DNA from: Candidatus Tenderia sp.
GTDB taxonomy: Bacteria; Pseudomonadota; Gammaproteobacteria; Tenderiales; Tenderiaceae
Assembly (NCBI GenBank): GCA_030148045.1
Contig: JASBUE010000126.1
Location: 1-15,736 of the forward strand
Direction: 5' to 3'
Length of the DNA: 15,736 bases
Part shown: piece by piece, positions 1 through 10,200 of the stretch
How the letters are laid out: every line of letters begins with the position of its first letter
How positions within the stretch are numbered: position 1 is the first letter of the stretch
The notes under the pieces: generated by a model
Database searches by the model: none
Seen by the model: only the letters and a program-made list of their open reading frames with translations
What the model was told of the DNA's origin: nothing
Program-made: the position numbers and the translations under genes

Positions 1-6
1 GTCGCG

Positions 7-1965
7 TCAAAAAGACGCTGCGGCAGAGGCGGGAATGGCGGGCATGCGTTGTTTCAGGGGCGTCACCGGCCTTTGCATGCGTTCGTCGTAAATGGCGCTG
101 TAGGCCAGCACGCGTTTTAAATAATCTCGTGTTTCACTGAAGGGAATATTCTAGATCCAACGGTCCGGCGCGAGCGGCCGGTCATCGGGCAACCAGCTCT
201 TGACCCGCTGACTGCCGGCGTTGTAGGCGGCAGTGGCCAGTACGGTGTTGTCGTCGAAGCGGTTCATCACCTTGCGCAGATAGCTGATGCCGAAACGGAT
301 ATTGGTGTCCACGTCCAGCAGTTGCGCCTTGCTCTTGAGACGAATGTTGAGATCGCGCGCAATCAGGCGGCCTGTGCTGGGCATGATCTGCATCAGGCCC
401 ATGGCGCCCTTGGGCGAGCGGGCGTCCGGGGCGAAAGCGCTCTCCTGGCGAATCACGGCATAGGCCCAGGAGGGGTCGACTTGTTGTTTGCTGGCGTTCT
501 CGCTGATGTTGTCGCGGTGGGCGAGGGGGAAACGGATTTCCAGGTCATCCCAGTACCTCGCCTGCCCCAGGCTGTGAATGGCGCGGTCATGCCAGCCCCA
601 GTCATGAGTGATCTTGGCGACCTTTTGAATATCCTCTTGATTCATCTCCCGGATGAGGGCGTACCACTCTCGGCGGGCATTGAGCGTGTCGTCCATTAAA
701 TAGAATTCGCGCATACGGATGACGCCGGGCAGCCGCCCGATGTCGGCCAGCTCGGCGGCACTGAAGTGTAGTGGCTGGTCGCCGAAATCGTAGGGTGCAT
801 CGATGCGGTCGGCGGCCAGAAAGCCGTAGTAATCCCGGGATCCAGCCACTGCGGCGTAGATGAGCTGCGCGCGTCCGGGTTTGCCGGTCTGCTCGTAGGC
901 GCGTGCCAGCCAGTAGCGCCAGCGCAGCGATTGCTGTTCCTCGGTGGGTAGCCGGTGGTACCAGGCTATGACGTTTTCCCAGTCGTTCTGGTTGATGGCG
1001 GTGAGGATACGCCATTCACGGATGTCTTCGTTGTCGACGCTGATACTGCCAAGCCAGTGCATGGCCTCGGGCGCGTGCTTGCGCGCCAAGGCGAGCGCGA
1101 CATACGCTTCGGTGGTGTTGAAATCCGCCTCGCTGAAGGCAAACTCCATCACCAGTTTGTCCCAGGTTTCGGCGGCCTGGGTAGGATTGCTGCGCGCCAT
1201 GCGACGTACCCCGTGGGCCAGCAGGGTCCTGACGAGCGGACTATCCTGCTGCAGCCGGGGGTGGTCGATCATGCGTTCCGGGTGGCGGTGAATCTCGCGC
1301 CAGAGGGTGGACCATTCGCGCTGTTGCGGATCGAGAAAACGTTCCAGATAGCGTGCAAGGTAGGTCTGGCCGTTATCCATGGCCAGAGCCAGGCGCTGCC
1401 AGGCCAGTGCGGGTGTCAGGCGACCGGCCTCGCGCCAGACGGAGAACAGCGGGTCGCAGGCGCGTGGCTGTGATCGCCCTACCAGCCACAGTCTTTCCAC
1501 GCCATCCAGGGCGGCGGACTTGTGGCCGGTCTTATAGAGCGCGCGGCGTTGATAACACTCCATCTCTGCATCGTTGCCCCGCTCGTGGTACTGCAGAAAC
1601 AGTCCCCAACGGCCCTGTCGGGCCAGCCTTTCCAGCCAGCGACGCTGCAGCCGATCGGCCAGGTAGAGGTCATGATGGCGTTCGAGGAAAGCGTCGATCT
1701 CGGCGCTGGATACCGTGCCCAGCCGGCGGTTGAGATCCCAGTACTCCAGATAAGGATAGAGGGGATAATCCAGCAGCCGCTGAGCCAGCTGTTCAAAACG
1801 CTGCTGCTGGTCCTGCCGCAGGGCGTTGCGGGCGGCGATGAAATCGGCCCGTTGTTGCAGTTGTGGTTGCGTCGCCTGGCTTGATAAGGTGGGCGTGGCG
1901 GCATGTAGCGGTAGCAACAGGCTGCCGAGAAAGCTTAAAACGATGATGGAAAGGGATCGCTTCAT
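7..1965 (-). pseudogene. slt: Soluble lytic murein transglycosylase (Slt70 type), interrupted by an in-frame amber codon
   Basis: Periplasmic exo-acting lytic transglycosylase that cleaves peptidoglycan to 1,6-anhydro-muropeptides. Residues 1-22 form a clear signal peptide (MKRSLSIIVLSF..., cleaved near LHA/AT). A long helical U/L region follows, then a C-terminal SLT domain with the catalytic Glu at about residue 508 in the motif RQES, followed by GAMGLMQIMP and AAYNAGSQRVKSW. The frame stops at TAG (151-153) right after DRWI. Reading on in the same frame gives NIPFSETRDYLKRVLAYSAI and ends at TGA (7-9). That is the normal family ending, in which Glu stands where the stop is. Full length would be 652 codons, like E. 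coli Slt; the stopped product has 604. No good Shine-Dalgarno precedes the ATG, but the signal peptide fixes the start. Family identity is certain; whether the stop is real is not. Confidence 0.93.
151..153 (-). other. In-frame TAG replacing a conserved Glu codon in slt
   Basis: On the minus strand the codons read GAC CGT TGG ATC TAG AAT ATT CCC. In the Slt family this place reads WIE-x-IPFSET, so a GAG to TAG change is the simplest explanation. The 47 codons after it remain open and conserved. Confidence 0.9.
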
Positions 1966-2049
1966 ACAAGGAGCTTTTCGGCCTGACTGAACCTTTTCTT
2001 TATCCTGGAGCTACGGGCGCATTGTGACTATGCGAGGTGCCGGAACCAA

Positions 2050-3012
2050 ATGAGTGTTTCACACAAGCTTAGGCAAACTCAACACCCAAAAACAGATCTG
2101 CGCCTGGCGGTGAGTGCCTGCCTGATGGGGCAAAAGGTGCGCTATGACGGCGCTGACAAATTGCATGGTTTCGTGGCGCAAACACTGGCGCAATGGGTCG
2201 AGCTGATCCCCGTCTGTCCGGAGGTGGAAATCGGCATGGGCGTGCCACGTCCGCCGATCCAGGTGGTGGAGGCGAATGGCCGGTTGAGGGCCGTCGGCGT
2301 GGATAATCCCGGGCTGGATGTGACCCGGGAAATGAACCGCTTCGGGCGCTCGATGGCGCGACAGTTGGTCAACATCGACGGCTATATCTTCAAGGCGCGC
2401 TCGCCCAGCTGTGGTGTTTCCAGCACGCCGCTGCGCAGACAGGATGGTGGTTGGAAGAGGGGGGCGGGCCTGTTTGCCGCCCGGATCATGCATCACCTGC
2501 CGCTGTTGCCGGTGGTGGAAGAGAGCGCCTTGGAATCTCCTGAACAGCGGCTCAATTTTATCCAATGCGTAGAAGCCTACCGCCGCTGGCGCATCTTTGC
2601 TGCGCAGAAACCCGGCCGGGCACAGCTAAATGAATACCACCGACAGGAGCGCCTGAGCCTGATGGCCCATGGCGCGGAGGGGCTGCGTCGATTGGAACAG
2701 TGGCTGGCGACACTGGAGGGCAGGCTGCGAAAGGGCGATCTTGAGACCTATGGTCTTCAATATATGCGTCAAATTGCCCGGCAGGCCAGTCGGCGCCGTC
2801 ATGGGGTGGTGTTGCGCCACATTGCCGCTCAATACTGCCCCGGCTTGGATAAGAAGCACTATCTCAGATTGAAACAGGTAATCGATGGCTATGTCCGGGG
2901 TGATCAGAGACTGGTGCAGGTGCTGGCCGAGCTGCGACAGTTCCCTCACAACGGCCCGCTGGCCGGACAAAGCTATCTGCAGCCCGGTCTCTCCTTCAAG
3001 CTCGAGGTTTAG
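2050..3012 (+). CDS. DUF523-DUF1722 two-domain protein (TudS/YbgA-like)
   Basis: Residues about 17-165 are a DUF523 domain with its three conserved cysteines: C24 in SACLMG, C56 in PVCPEVEIGMG and C121 in RSPSCG. In characterised DUF523 proteins (thiouracil desulfurase TudS) three such cysteines hold a [4Fe-4S] cluster used for desulfuration. Residues about 190-310 are a DUF1722 (YbgA) domain beginning AQLNEYHRQERLSLMAHG. The DUF523+DUF1722 fusion is a common architecture, and its physiological substrate is not clear. A GAGGTG ribosome site (2034-2039) lies about 10 bases before the ATG. The gene diverges from slt across 84 bp, and its TAG overlaps the nhaD stop by 4 bp. Cytosolic, with no signal peptide. 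Domain calls are firm; the substrate is inference. Confidence 0.9.
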   Translation: MSVSHKLRQTQHPKTDLRLAVSACLMGQKVRYDGADKLHGFVAQTLAQWVELIPVCPEVEIGMGVPRPPIQVVEANGRLRAVGVDNPGLDVTREMNRFGRSMARQLVNIDGYIFKARSPSCGVSSTPLRRQDGGWKRGAGLFAARIMHHLPLLPVVEESALESPEQRLNFIQCVEAYRRWRIFAAQKPGRAQLNEYHRQERLSLMAHGAEGLRRLEQWLATLEGRLRKGDLETYGLQYMRQIARQASRRRHGVVLRHIAAQYCPGLDKKHYLRLKQVIDGYVRGDQRLVQVLAELRQFPHNGPLAGQSYLQPGLSFKLEV

Positions 3013-4472
3013 ATCATATTCCCATTGATGAAAAAGTGGGCCCAGATACTGGCGGCATAGCCCAGGGCGATGGCCCAGCTCCACTTCAGATGGGCAAAAA
3101 AGGTGTATATGCCCCTTGCCTGGCCCATCAGCGCCACGCCGGCGGCCGAGCCGATCGACAACAACGAACCGCCCACGCCGGCGGTGAGGGTGACCAATAG
3201 CCACTGGCCGTGTGACATATCGGGTTGCATGGTGAGCACGGCGAACATCACCGGAATATTGTCGACGAGGGCGGAGATGATGCCCACCAGGATATTGGCC
3301 CAGGTGGGACCGAGCCCTATATACAAGCTTTCCGACAGCATGGCCAGATAGCCGATGGTGCCCAGGCCGCCGACGCAGAGAATGACGCCATAGAAGAACA
3401 TCAGCGTATCCCATTCCACCCGCTTCATACTGATGAAGATGTCGAAGGGCTTGTGGCGCGGTTTGAAATACCACAGCAGTTTCTCGTCGAGGTCATCCAT
3501 CTGCATCCCGGCCACTTCCGGGCCGGAGGCCGTGGCCAGGTGTTTTTTGTCATGCTTCTTCAAACGATAGCCGTAGATCTTCAGCAACCCCAGGCCGGTC
3601 ATCATGCCCAGCACCGGCGGCAGATGGAGGAAATTATGACTGCTGACCGCCATGGCAATGGTCAACAGGAACAACCCCAGAACCACGAAACCGCCTTTCT
3701 TGACGCTGACTTCCTCTTTTTCGGCCTGCGGCGCCGTCTTGGGTACGGTGAAGGACATGAGGGCGGCGGGCACCAGCCAGTTGACCAGCGAGGGTATGGC
3801 CAGGGCGAAGAACTCGTGGAACTGAACAATGCCCTTTTGCCATACCATCAGGGTGGTGATGTCGCCGAAGGGGCTGAAGGCGCCGCCGGCATTGGCCGCC
3901 ACCACGATATTGATACATGCCACGCTGACAAAAAGCATATTGCCGGCGCCGACGGTGATGGCGACGGCGGCCATCAGCAGGGCGGTGGTCAGGTTGTCGG
4001 CGACGGGCGAGATGGCGAAGGCCAGCCCGCCGGTGAGCCAGAAAATGGTGCGCAGCGAGAAGCCGGAGGAGACCAGCCAGGCGCGCAGCGCGGAGAACAT
4101 ATTGCGCTCTTCCAGTGTGTTGATGTAGGTCATGGCGGCCAGCAGGAACAGCATCAGTTCGGCATATTCCAGCAGATTGTGGCGCAATGCCGCCGCCGCG
4201 GTCTCGTGATCCCCCTGCGACGCATAAGCAATGCCCACCAGGGCCCAGATAATGCCGGCGGCCACCATCACCGGCTTGGACTTGCGCAGATGGAGGAATT
4301 CCTCGCCGATTACCAGGGCATAGGCGATCACGAATACGATCAGCGCGATGATGCCGTAGGCGGAATCGGTCAGGTCCAGCGCGATGCCGCTGCCCCCGGC
4401 GGCGAGCGCGAAGCTGGGAAGGAGGGCCAGTAGCGTGAGCAATCCGGCCAGACCGACTTTAGATAACGACAT
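3009..4472 (-). CDS. nhaD: Na+/H+ antiporter NhaD
   Basis: Inner-membrane sodium (possibly also lithium)/proton antiporter of the ArsB/NhaD superfamily, 487 aa, close to the usual NhaD length of about 480. It starts with a hydrophobic leader ending near residue 24 and has a dozen or so hydrophobic segments. The paired family motifs are visible: SPVADNLTTALLM (D159, N160) in the first half and ALVDNIPVMFA (D404, N405) in the second, plus NAGGAFSPFGDITTLM at 194-209. A hydrophilic loop at about 301-350 holds the sequence KKHDKKH. An AGGA about 9 bases before the ATG supports the start. It is convergent with the DUF523 gene (4 bp overlap) and divergent from the AddB-like gene. Role inferred from the family: sodium export and pH homeostasis, which fits a saline habitat. 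Confidence 0.92.
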   Translation of the reverse strand: MSLSKVGLAGLLTLLALLPSFALAAGGSGIALDLTDSAYGIIALIVFVIAYALVIGEEFLHLRKSKPVMVAAGIIWALVGIAYASQGDHETAAAALRHNLLEYAELMLFLLAAMTYINTLEERNMFSALRAWLVSSGFSLRTIFWLTGGLAFAISPVADNLTTALLMAAVAITVGAGNMLFVSVACINIVVAANAGGAFSPFGDITTLMVWQKGIVQFHEFFALAIPSLVNWLVPAALMSFTVPKTAPQAEKEEVSVKKGGFVVLGLFLLTIAMAVSSHNFLHLPPVLGMMTGLGLLKIYGYRLKKHDKKHLATASGPEVAGMQMDDLDEKLLWYFKPRHKPFDIFISMKRVEWDTLMFFYGVILCVGGLGTIGYLAMLSESLYIGLGPTWANILVGIISALVDNIPVMFAVLTMQPDMSHGQWLLVTLTAGVGGSLLSIGSAAGVALMGQARGIYTFFAHLKWSWAIALGYAASIWAHFFINGNMI

Positions 4473-4583
4473 CGTTTTTAATCCTGTATTTTATGGTGTC
4501 TTGAGTGACATGCGGGTTGAACTGGCCGGGAATTTTCCCACGTTAGCCAGCCACTTTCCAGTAAACTGTCACTACGCCCTGAA

Positions 4584-7265
4584 ATGGAGCAACAGGTGTC
4601 TCAATTGTTGGAAAAGATTGCCGCCGGCTGCACTGTTTTGACGGCCAACAGCCGTCTTGCACTGCATTTGCACAAGGATTACGAGGCTAGGCAGCGGCGT
4701 CAGGGAAACAGCAGCTGGGCCACGCCGACGATCCTGCCCTGGAGCGCCTGGCTGCAGCGGCAATGGCAGGAGGCCGAGTTTCAGCAGCCCGGCCGGGTGC
4801 CGCAGTTGCTGGCAGCGGAGCAGTCACTGGCGCTGTGGGAGACGGTGATCCGTTCATCCGCCTACGGTGATGCGCTGCTCAACACTCAGGCCACGGCGCG
4901 CTCCGCCATGCAGGCCTGGCGGCTGTTGCAGCAGTGGCGGCAGTCGCCCGGGATTCTTGCCGGCGAAACGCAGGTGGACAGCGCGACCTTTTACCAATGG
5001 GCCAAGGCATTCCAGGTGCGCTGCAAACAACAAAACTGGCTGGATCAGGACAGCATGCCCAGCCGACTCATCGATGTCCTCCGTAATAATCAACTAAAAG
5101 TCAGTGGCCATTTCCTGCTGTTCGGCTTCGACGAACTGACCCCGCAACACCAGGCCATGAGCACGGCACTAGAGGCCCAGGGGGCGGTAGTGGAGCAGGT
5201 GGCGCTGGGTCAGCACCGTGCCGAGGTGTTTGTGCAACCCTGCAGCGACAGCCAGGCTGAGATCAGGCAGGTGGCGCAGTGGCTGCGCCACCTGTTGCAG
5301 CAGGGCGCGGCGGCGCTCATCGGAGTGGTGGTCCCGGACCTCGATGCCCGGCGTGCGGAAATCGAGCGCATCTTCGACGAAGTACTGTTGCCCGATGCGG
5401 TGCTCGATCTGAATCGGCGGCCCCGGCGACCCTACAACATTTCGCTGGGGCAGGCTGTGGCGCAGCTCCCCATGATCCATGCAGCATTGACGCTGTTGGG
5501 TGTGCTGCGCGCCCCGGCGCAACTGGCCGATTGGAGCCGGGTATTGCTATCGCCCTGGCTGGCCGGCGGCGAGCGGGAGCTGGCCGCACGCGCCCGGCTC
5601 GATGCGCGGCTGCGACGCCACGGTGAGGCGCGCCTGAGCCTGAACCAGGTGCTGCACCGCAGCGACTACGGTGGTTGCGAGCGCCTGCAGCGGCTGCTGC
5701 AACGCCTACAACAGATGGTGGCCAAACTGCCACGGCGCCAGGCCCCGGGCGGCTGGGCGCGTAGCTTTCAACGGCTGCTGCAGCAGGCCGGCTGGCCCGG
5801 CGACCGCGGCCTGGACAGCGAGGCCTACCAGACCGTTCAGGTCTGGCACAAACTGTTGGCCCGGTTCGCCGCCTTGGGTCAGGTGACGGCCAGCCTCACT
5901 TACAGTGAAGCACTCAAACAGCTGCGCCAGCAGGCCAACAACGCCCTGTTCCAGGCGCAGAGCAAGAACGAGCCTATCCAGGTGCTGGGCGTGCTGGAGG
6001 CGGCCGGGGTACAGTTCAGCCACTGTTGGGTGATGGGGTTGCACGACGGCGTATGGCCGCCGGCCCCGGCGCCCCATCCCTTTCTGCCCATCGCACTGCA
6101 GCGGCGTTTGAACATGCCCCACGCCTCGGCCGAACGCGAACTGGCCTATGCCGAACAGGTAAGCCGGCGCCTGTTCGCTGCCGCGCCCGAGGTGATCGTC
6201 AGCTATCCCTGCCGCGAAGGCGACAGTGACCTGCGTCCCAGTCCCATAATCGCCGACTATCCTTTGTTACCGCAGGCGCCCTGGTTGGAAGACGCATTGC
6301 CTCGTTTTCGCGATCAACTGTTTGAATCGCGCCAATTGCAGCAATACAGCGATTGGCAGGCGCCTGAACTGCCGCTAGGTACGGAAGTGCGCGGTGGTAC
6401 CGCCCTCTTCAAGGATCAGGCCGCCTGTCCCTTTCGCGCCTTCGGCCGTCATCGTCTCAACGCCGAAGGCTTGGAGGTGCCGGGACCGGGTCTTGACGCT
6501 GCCGAGCGCGGCAACCTGGTGCACCGCGTCATGGAGTTGCTGTGGCAGGAGCTCAAGGACCGGCAGACCCTCAAGCGCCTGGGCGAGGATGTGCTGCAAT
6601 CGATAGTGGAAAAGACCGTTTCCCAGGTGATCGACGCCGAGGCGCAGCAGTATCCGCAGCTCTTTACCGAGCGTTTCGCCGTCCTGGAAAAAGGACGGCT
6701 TATCAATCTGGTTATCGCCTGGCTGGAACTGGAGAGATAACGGGCCCCCTTCGAGGTGGCCGCGGTGGAGCAGGAACGCCGTATCTCGCTGGCGGGGCTG
6801 AACATGAAGATCAAGGCCGACCGCATCGACCGATTGGAGTCAGGCGGCGAGATGATCATCGACTACAAGACCGGCAGAACCAGCACCAACGACTGGTTTG
6901 GTGAGCGGCCCAACGAACCGCAGCTGCCGCTGTATGCCGTCACCAGCGAACACGAAATCACGGCACTGGCCTTCGCCACCCTGCGCCCCGGCGAGTTGGC
7001 CTTGAAGGGGGTGAGCCGCGACCAGGGTATCGCCAGGGACATCAAGCCCGGCGAGGTGGACTGGTACGTGCAACAGGGTTTATGGCGCAATGAACTGACC
7101 CGTCTGGGTGAAAATTTCCGCCGCGGCCGCGCCGAGGTCTACCCCAAGGACGCCTATACCCGGAATAGCCTGGCCTGCACCTATTGCAACCTGGGGCCGC
7201 TGTGCCGCATCAATGAACTCAGTCAGGCCGGCCTGGACGAGATTGGTGGTGAACGCGATGAGTAA
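4584..7265 (+). pseudogene. AddB-like PD-(D/E)XK nuclease / probable DNA repair protein, interrupted by an in-frame ochre codon
   Basis: Partner of the downstream AddA-like helicase in double-strand-break end processing; it resembles the roughly 900 aa gammaproteobacterial 'probable DNA repair protein' family related to AddB. Residues 1-600 form the helicase-like, non-catalytic part (VLTANSRLALHLHKDYEAR near the start, SHCWVMGLHDGVWPPAP later). The C-terminal RecB-type nuclease has H647 (GNLVHRVMELLW), D746 (KADRID), D760 and K762 (IIDYKTG) and Q780 (PQLPLY). C615 with C865, C868 and C874 match the iron-sulfur staple of AddB/Cas4 nucleases. TAA at 6738-6740 (codon 719) cuts between H647 and D746. 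The same frame then continues RAPFEVAAVEQERR to TAA at 7263-7265, giving 893 aa if codon 719 were read. An alternative GTG start at 4596 has a better ribosome site (TGGAG at 4585-4589) than the ATG at 4584. Confidence 0.9.
6738..6740 (+). other. In-frame TAA inside the AddB-like gene
   Basis: Codons read CTG GAA CTG GAG AGA TAA CGG GCC CCC TTC GAG GTG. Related proteins typically have a residue such as Gln in the stretch E-R/K-x-R-x-PFEV (from memory), so CAA to TAA is the simplest change. Reading frame and conservation carry on unbroken on the far side for 174 codons. Confidence 0.9.
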
Positions 7266-10200
7266 GACCGTCGTCGACCTGGAGCAGCGCCGCCAAGCCC
7301 TGGATCCCAAAGACTCTTTTATTGTCCAGGCCCCGGCCGGCTCCGGCAAGACCGGACTCATTACCCAGCGCTTTCTGGTGTTGCTGGCGCGGGTGGAGCT
7401 GCCGGAGGAGATCGTCGCCATCAGCTTCACGCGCAAGGCCGCCGCCGAGATGCGTGAGCGGTTGTTGCAGGCGTTGCGTCTGGCGACCAAACCGCTGGCG
7501 GAGGATGCCGACGACTATCTGGCGCAGACCTGGGAATTGGCCCGCGCGGCACTGGCGCGCGACAATGAAAAAGGCTGGCGCTTACTGCACAACCCGGCCC
7601 GGCTGCGCATCCAGACCATCGACGCCCTGTGTGCCGCGCTGACACGCCAACTGCCGGTGCTGTCCAAGTTCGGCGCCCAGCCCGCCATTGCCGATGATGC
7701 CACCGCCCTGTATCTGGAGGCGGCGCGCGCCACCATGGCCGACCTGGAGCAGGGGCAGGACTGGTCGCCGGCCATTGAGCAGCTGCTGGCCCATCTGGAC
7801 AACAATCTCAGCCTTGTTGAACAGCTGCTGGTGAGCATGCTGGCGCGGCGCGATCAGTGGCTGCGTCACCTAGTCAACGTGCGCGAACCCCAGTGGCGAA
7901 CCGTGCTGGAGGCGGCGCTGGCCAATACCATCGAGGATGTTCTCACAAAATGTCGTAAAGCCTTTCCCGCCATGCAGGTCTCCAGTTTGATGGAGGTGGT
8001 GGACTTTGCCGCGCAACATGTCGCTGACGACCATGTGTTGGCCGCTTGTCGCGGCCTGGCCGCGTTGCCGCATGCCAGTGTCGACGCCTTGCCGCAATGG
8101 CTGGGGTTGTGTGAGCTGTTGCTGGCCAAGGAGGGCGGCTGGCGCAAGCGCCTCGATGCCAAGCTGGGATTTCCCGCGCCCAGCGGCACCAAGGACAAAG
8201 CCGAAAAGGCGCTGTTCAAACAGAAAAAGGACGACATCCGGGAACTGATCGATCTGCTGGCGGAAGAGTTCGGCCTGCAGCAAATGCTGCATGATCTGCG
8301 CAATCTGCCGGCACCGCGTTACAGCGACGAACAGTGGCAGGTGGTGGAGGCCATGTGCGAATTGCTGCTGGTGGCGGCGGCCCATCTGCGGGTGGTGTTC
8401 GGCAGTCGCGGTCAGGTGGACTTCAGCGAGATGGCGCAATCGGCCCTGGCCGCATTGGGCGAAGCAGAGGCCCCCAGCGACCTGGCGCTGGCGCTGGACT
8501 ATCGCATCCAGCACCTCTTGGTGGATGAGTTTCAGGACACCTCCTTCGGACAATTCGAATTATTGAAACGGCTCACCGCCGGTTGGCAGCCGGACGACGG
8601 TCGCACCCTGTTTTTGGTGGGCGATCCCATGCAGTCCATCTACCGTTTCCGCGAGGCGGAGGTGGGCCTCTATTTGCGCGCCCGACGCGAAGGGATCGGT
8701 GATGTGGCGCTGACGCCGCTAACCCTGAGCGTGAACTTCCGCTCCCAGGCCGGCGTGGTGGACTGGGTCAACCAGACCTTTATCGATGTCTTCCCTGCCT
8801 CGGAGGATGCGACGGTGGGGGCGGTGGCCTATTCACAAGCGGTCGCCTTCCATGGCCACGACGGTGATGCCGTGCAGATACATCCCTGGCTGGCGCAGGA
8901 CACGGTGGGCGAGGCCGACCAGGTCATCGGCCTGATCCAGCGGGCGCAACGGGAGAACCCGCAGGGCTCCGTCGCCGTGCTGGTGCGCGCCCGCAGCCAC
9001 CTGGCGGAGATCGTCGCCGCCCTGAAGCGCACAGGGCTGCGCTATCGCGCCATCGAGATCGAACAGCTCGGCCACCGCCCGGTGGTGCAGGACCTCTATG
9101 CCTTGACCCGTGCCCTGTTGCATCCGGGTGATCGCCTCGCCTGGCTGGCGCTGCTGCGGGCACCGTGGTGCGGTCTGGAACTGGCCGATCTGGCACGGCT
9201 GACGCAGGCCGATCCCAAGGCGGTGATCTGGCAGCAGTTGCAGGACGATGCGCTGCTCGGACGGCTGTCGACAGACGGACAGCAACGGCTGGCACGCCTG
9301 CGCAAGGTGTTTGTCCAGGCCATGACGGCTAGGTTCCGTCACGGTCTGCGCCACTGGGTGGAGGCAGCCTGGTTGCAGCTGGGCGGTCCGGCCTGCGTCG
9401 ATAACGCCACCGACCTGGAGGACGCCGAAGTGTTTCTTGCTTTGTTGCAGCAGCTGGATAGTGCCGGCGGCCTGGACGAGCTGCAACTGCTGGATGAACA
9501 CCTGGCCGGATTATTCGCCCTGCCCGACATCGAGGCTGACGACCGGCTGCAACTGATGACCATCCACAAGTCCAAGGGGCTGGAATTCGATACCGTCATC
9601 GTCCCCGGCCTGGGGCGCAAGGCGCCGCCCGATGAGAACCCCTTGTTGATGTGGCTGGAACGCTGGTCCAGCGGTGCGCACGGTGAACTGTTGCTGGCGC
9701 CGCTGCGTGCCACCGGCGCGGCGCATGATGCGATTTACACTTATCTGAAGAGCGTCGACAAACGCAAGGAGGAATACGAGACCGGCCGCGTGCTGTATGT
9801 GGCCGCCACCCGGGCGCGCCGACGCCTGCATTTGTTGGGGCACACGACAACGAACGAAGAAACCCTGCGGCCACCCCAGTCCGGCTCCCTGCTGAAGCTG
9901 TTGTGGCCCATGCTCGAACCAGAATTTTCACGGGCGCACGAGAGCGTTCGGCCGGCAGAGTCCGGCGCGACAGAATTCGATGGCGCTTTCGCCGCAGACG
10001 CAACCTTGAAACGCCTGGAGCTGCAATGGCGGCCGCCTGTGCCGGCGGTTTCGCTGGAATGGGGTGATGAGACAACAATGTTCGAACAAGAGACGGCGCT
10101 GGAATTCAGCTGGGCCGGCGAAACCGCGCGCCATGTGGGCACGGTGGTGCACGAACTGCTGCAACGCATCGCCCAGCAGGGATTGCAGTATTGGGACGAA

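Noticed and set aside
3225..4433. 402-codon frame on the plus strand opposite nhaD
   Set aside because: A Gln/His/Gly-rich antisense reading of a membrane protein gene with GC-biased codons. NhaD motifs on the other strand are decisive.
4528..4539. GGGAATTTTCCC inverted repeat in the nhaD/AddB-like gap
   Set aside because: Only 5 bp arms with no clear promoter around it; no recognised operator such as a LexA box.
151..6740. Alternative genetic code or selenocysteine/pyrrolysine recoding to explain the in-frame stops
   Set aside because: The two stops are different codons (TAG, TAA) at unrelated residues, and the same codons terminate other genes here.
7108..7257. Upstream extension of the AddA-like frame
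   Set aside because: It lies inside the Cys-containing end of the AddB-like gene, and the ATG at 7258 gives the expected N-terminus.
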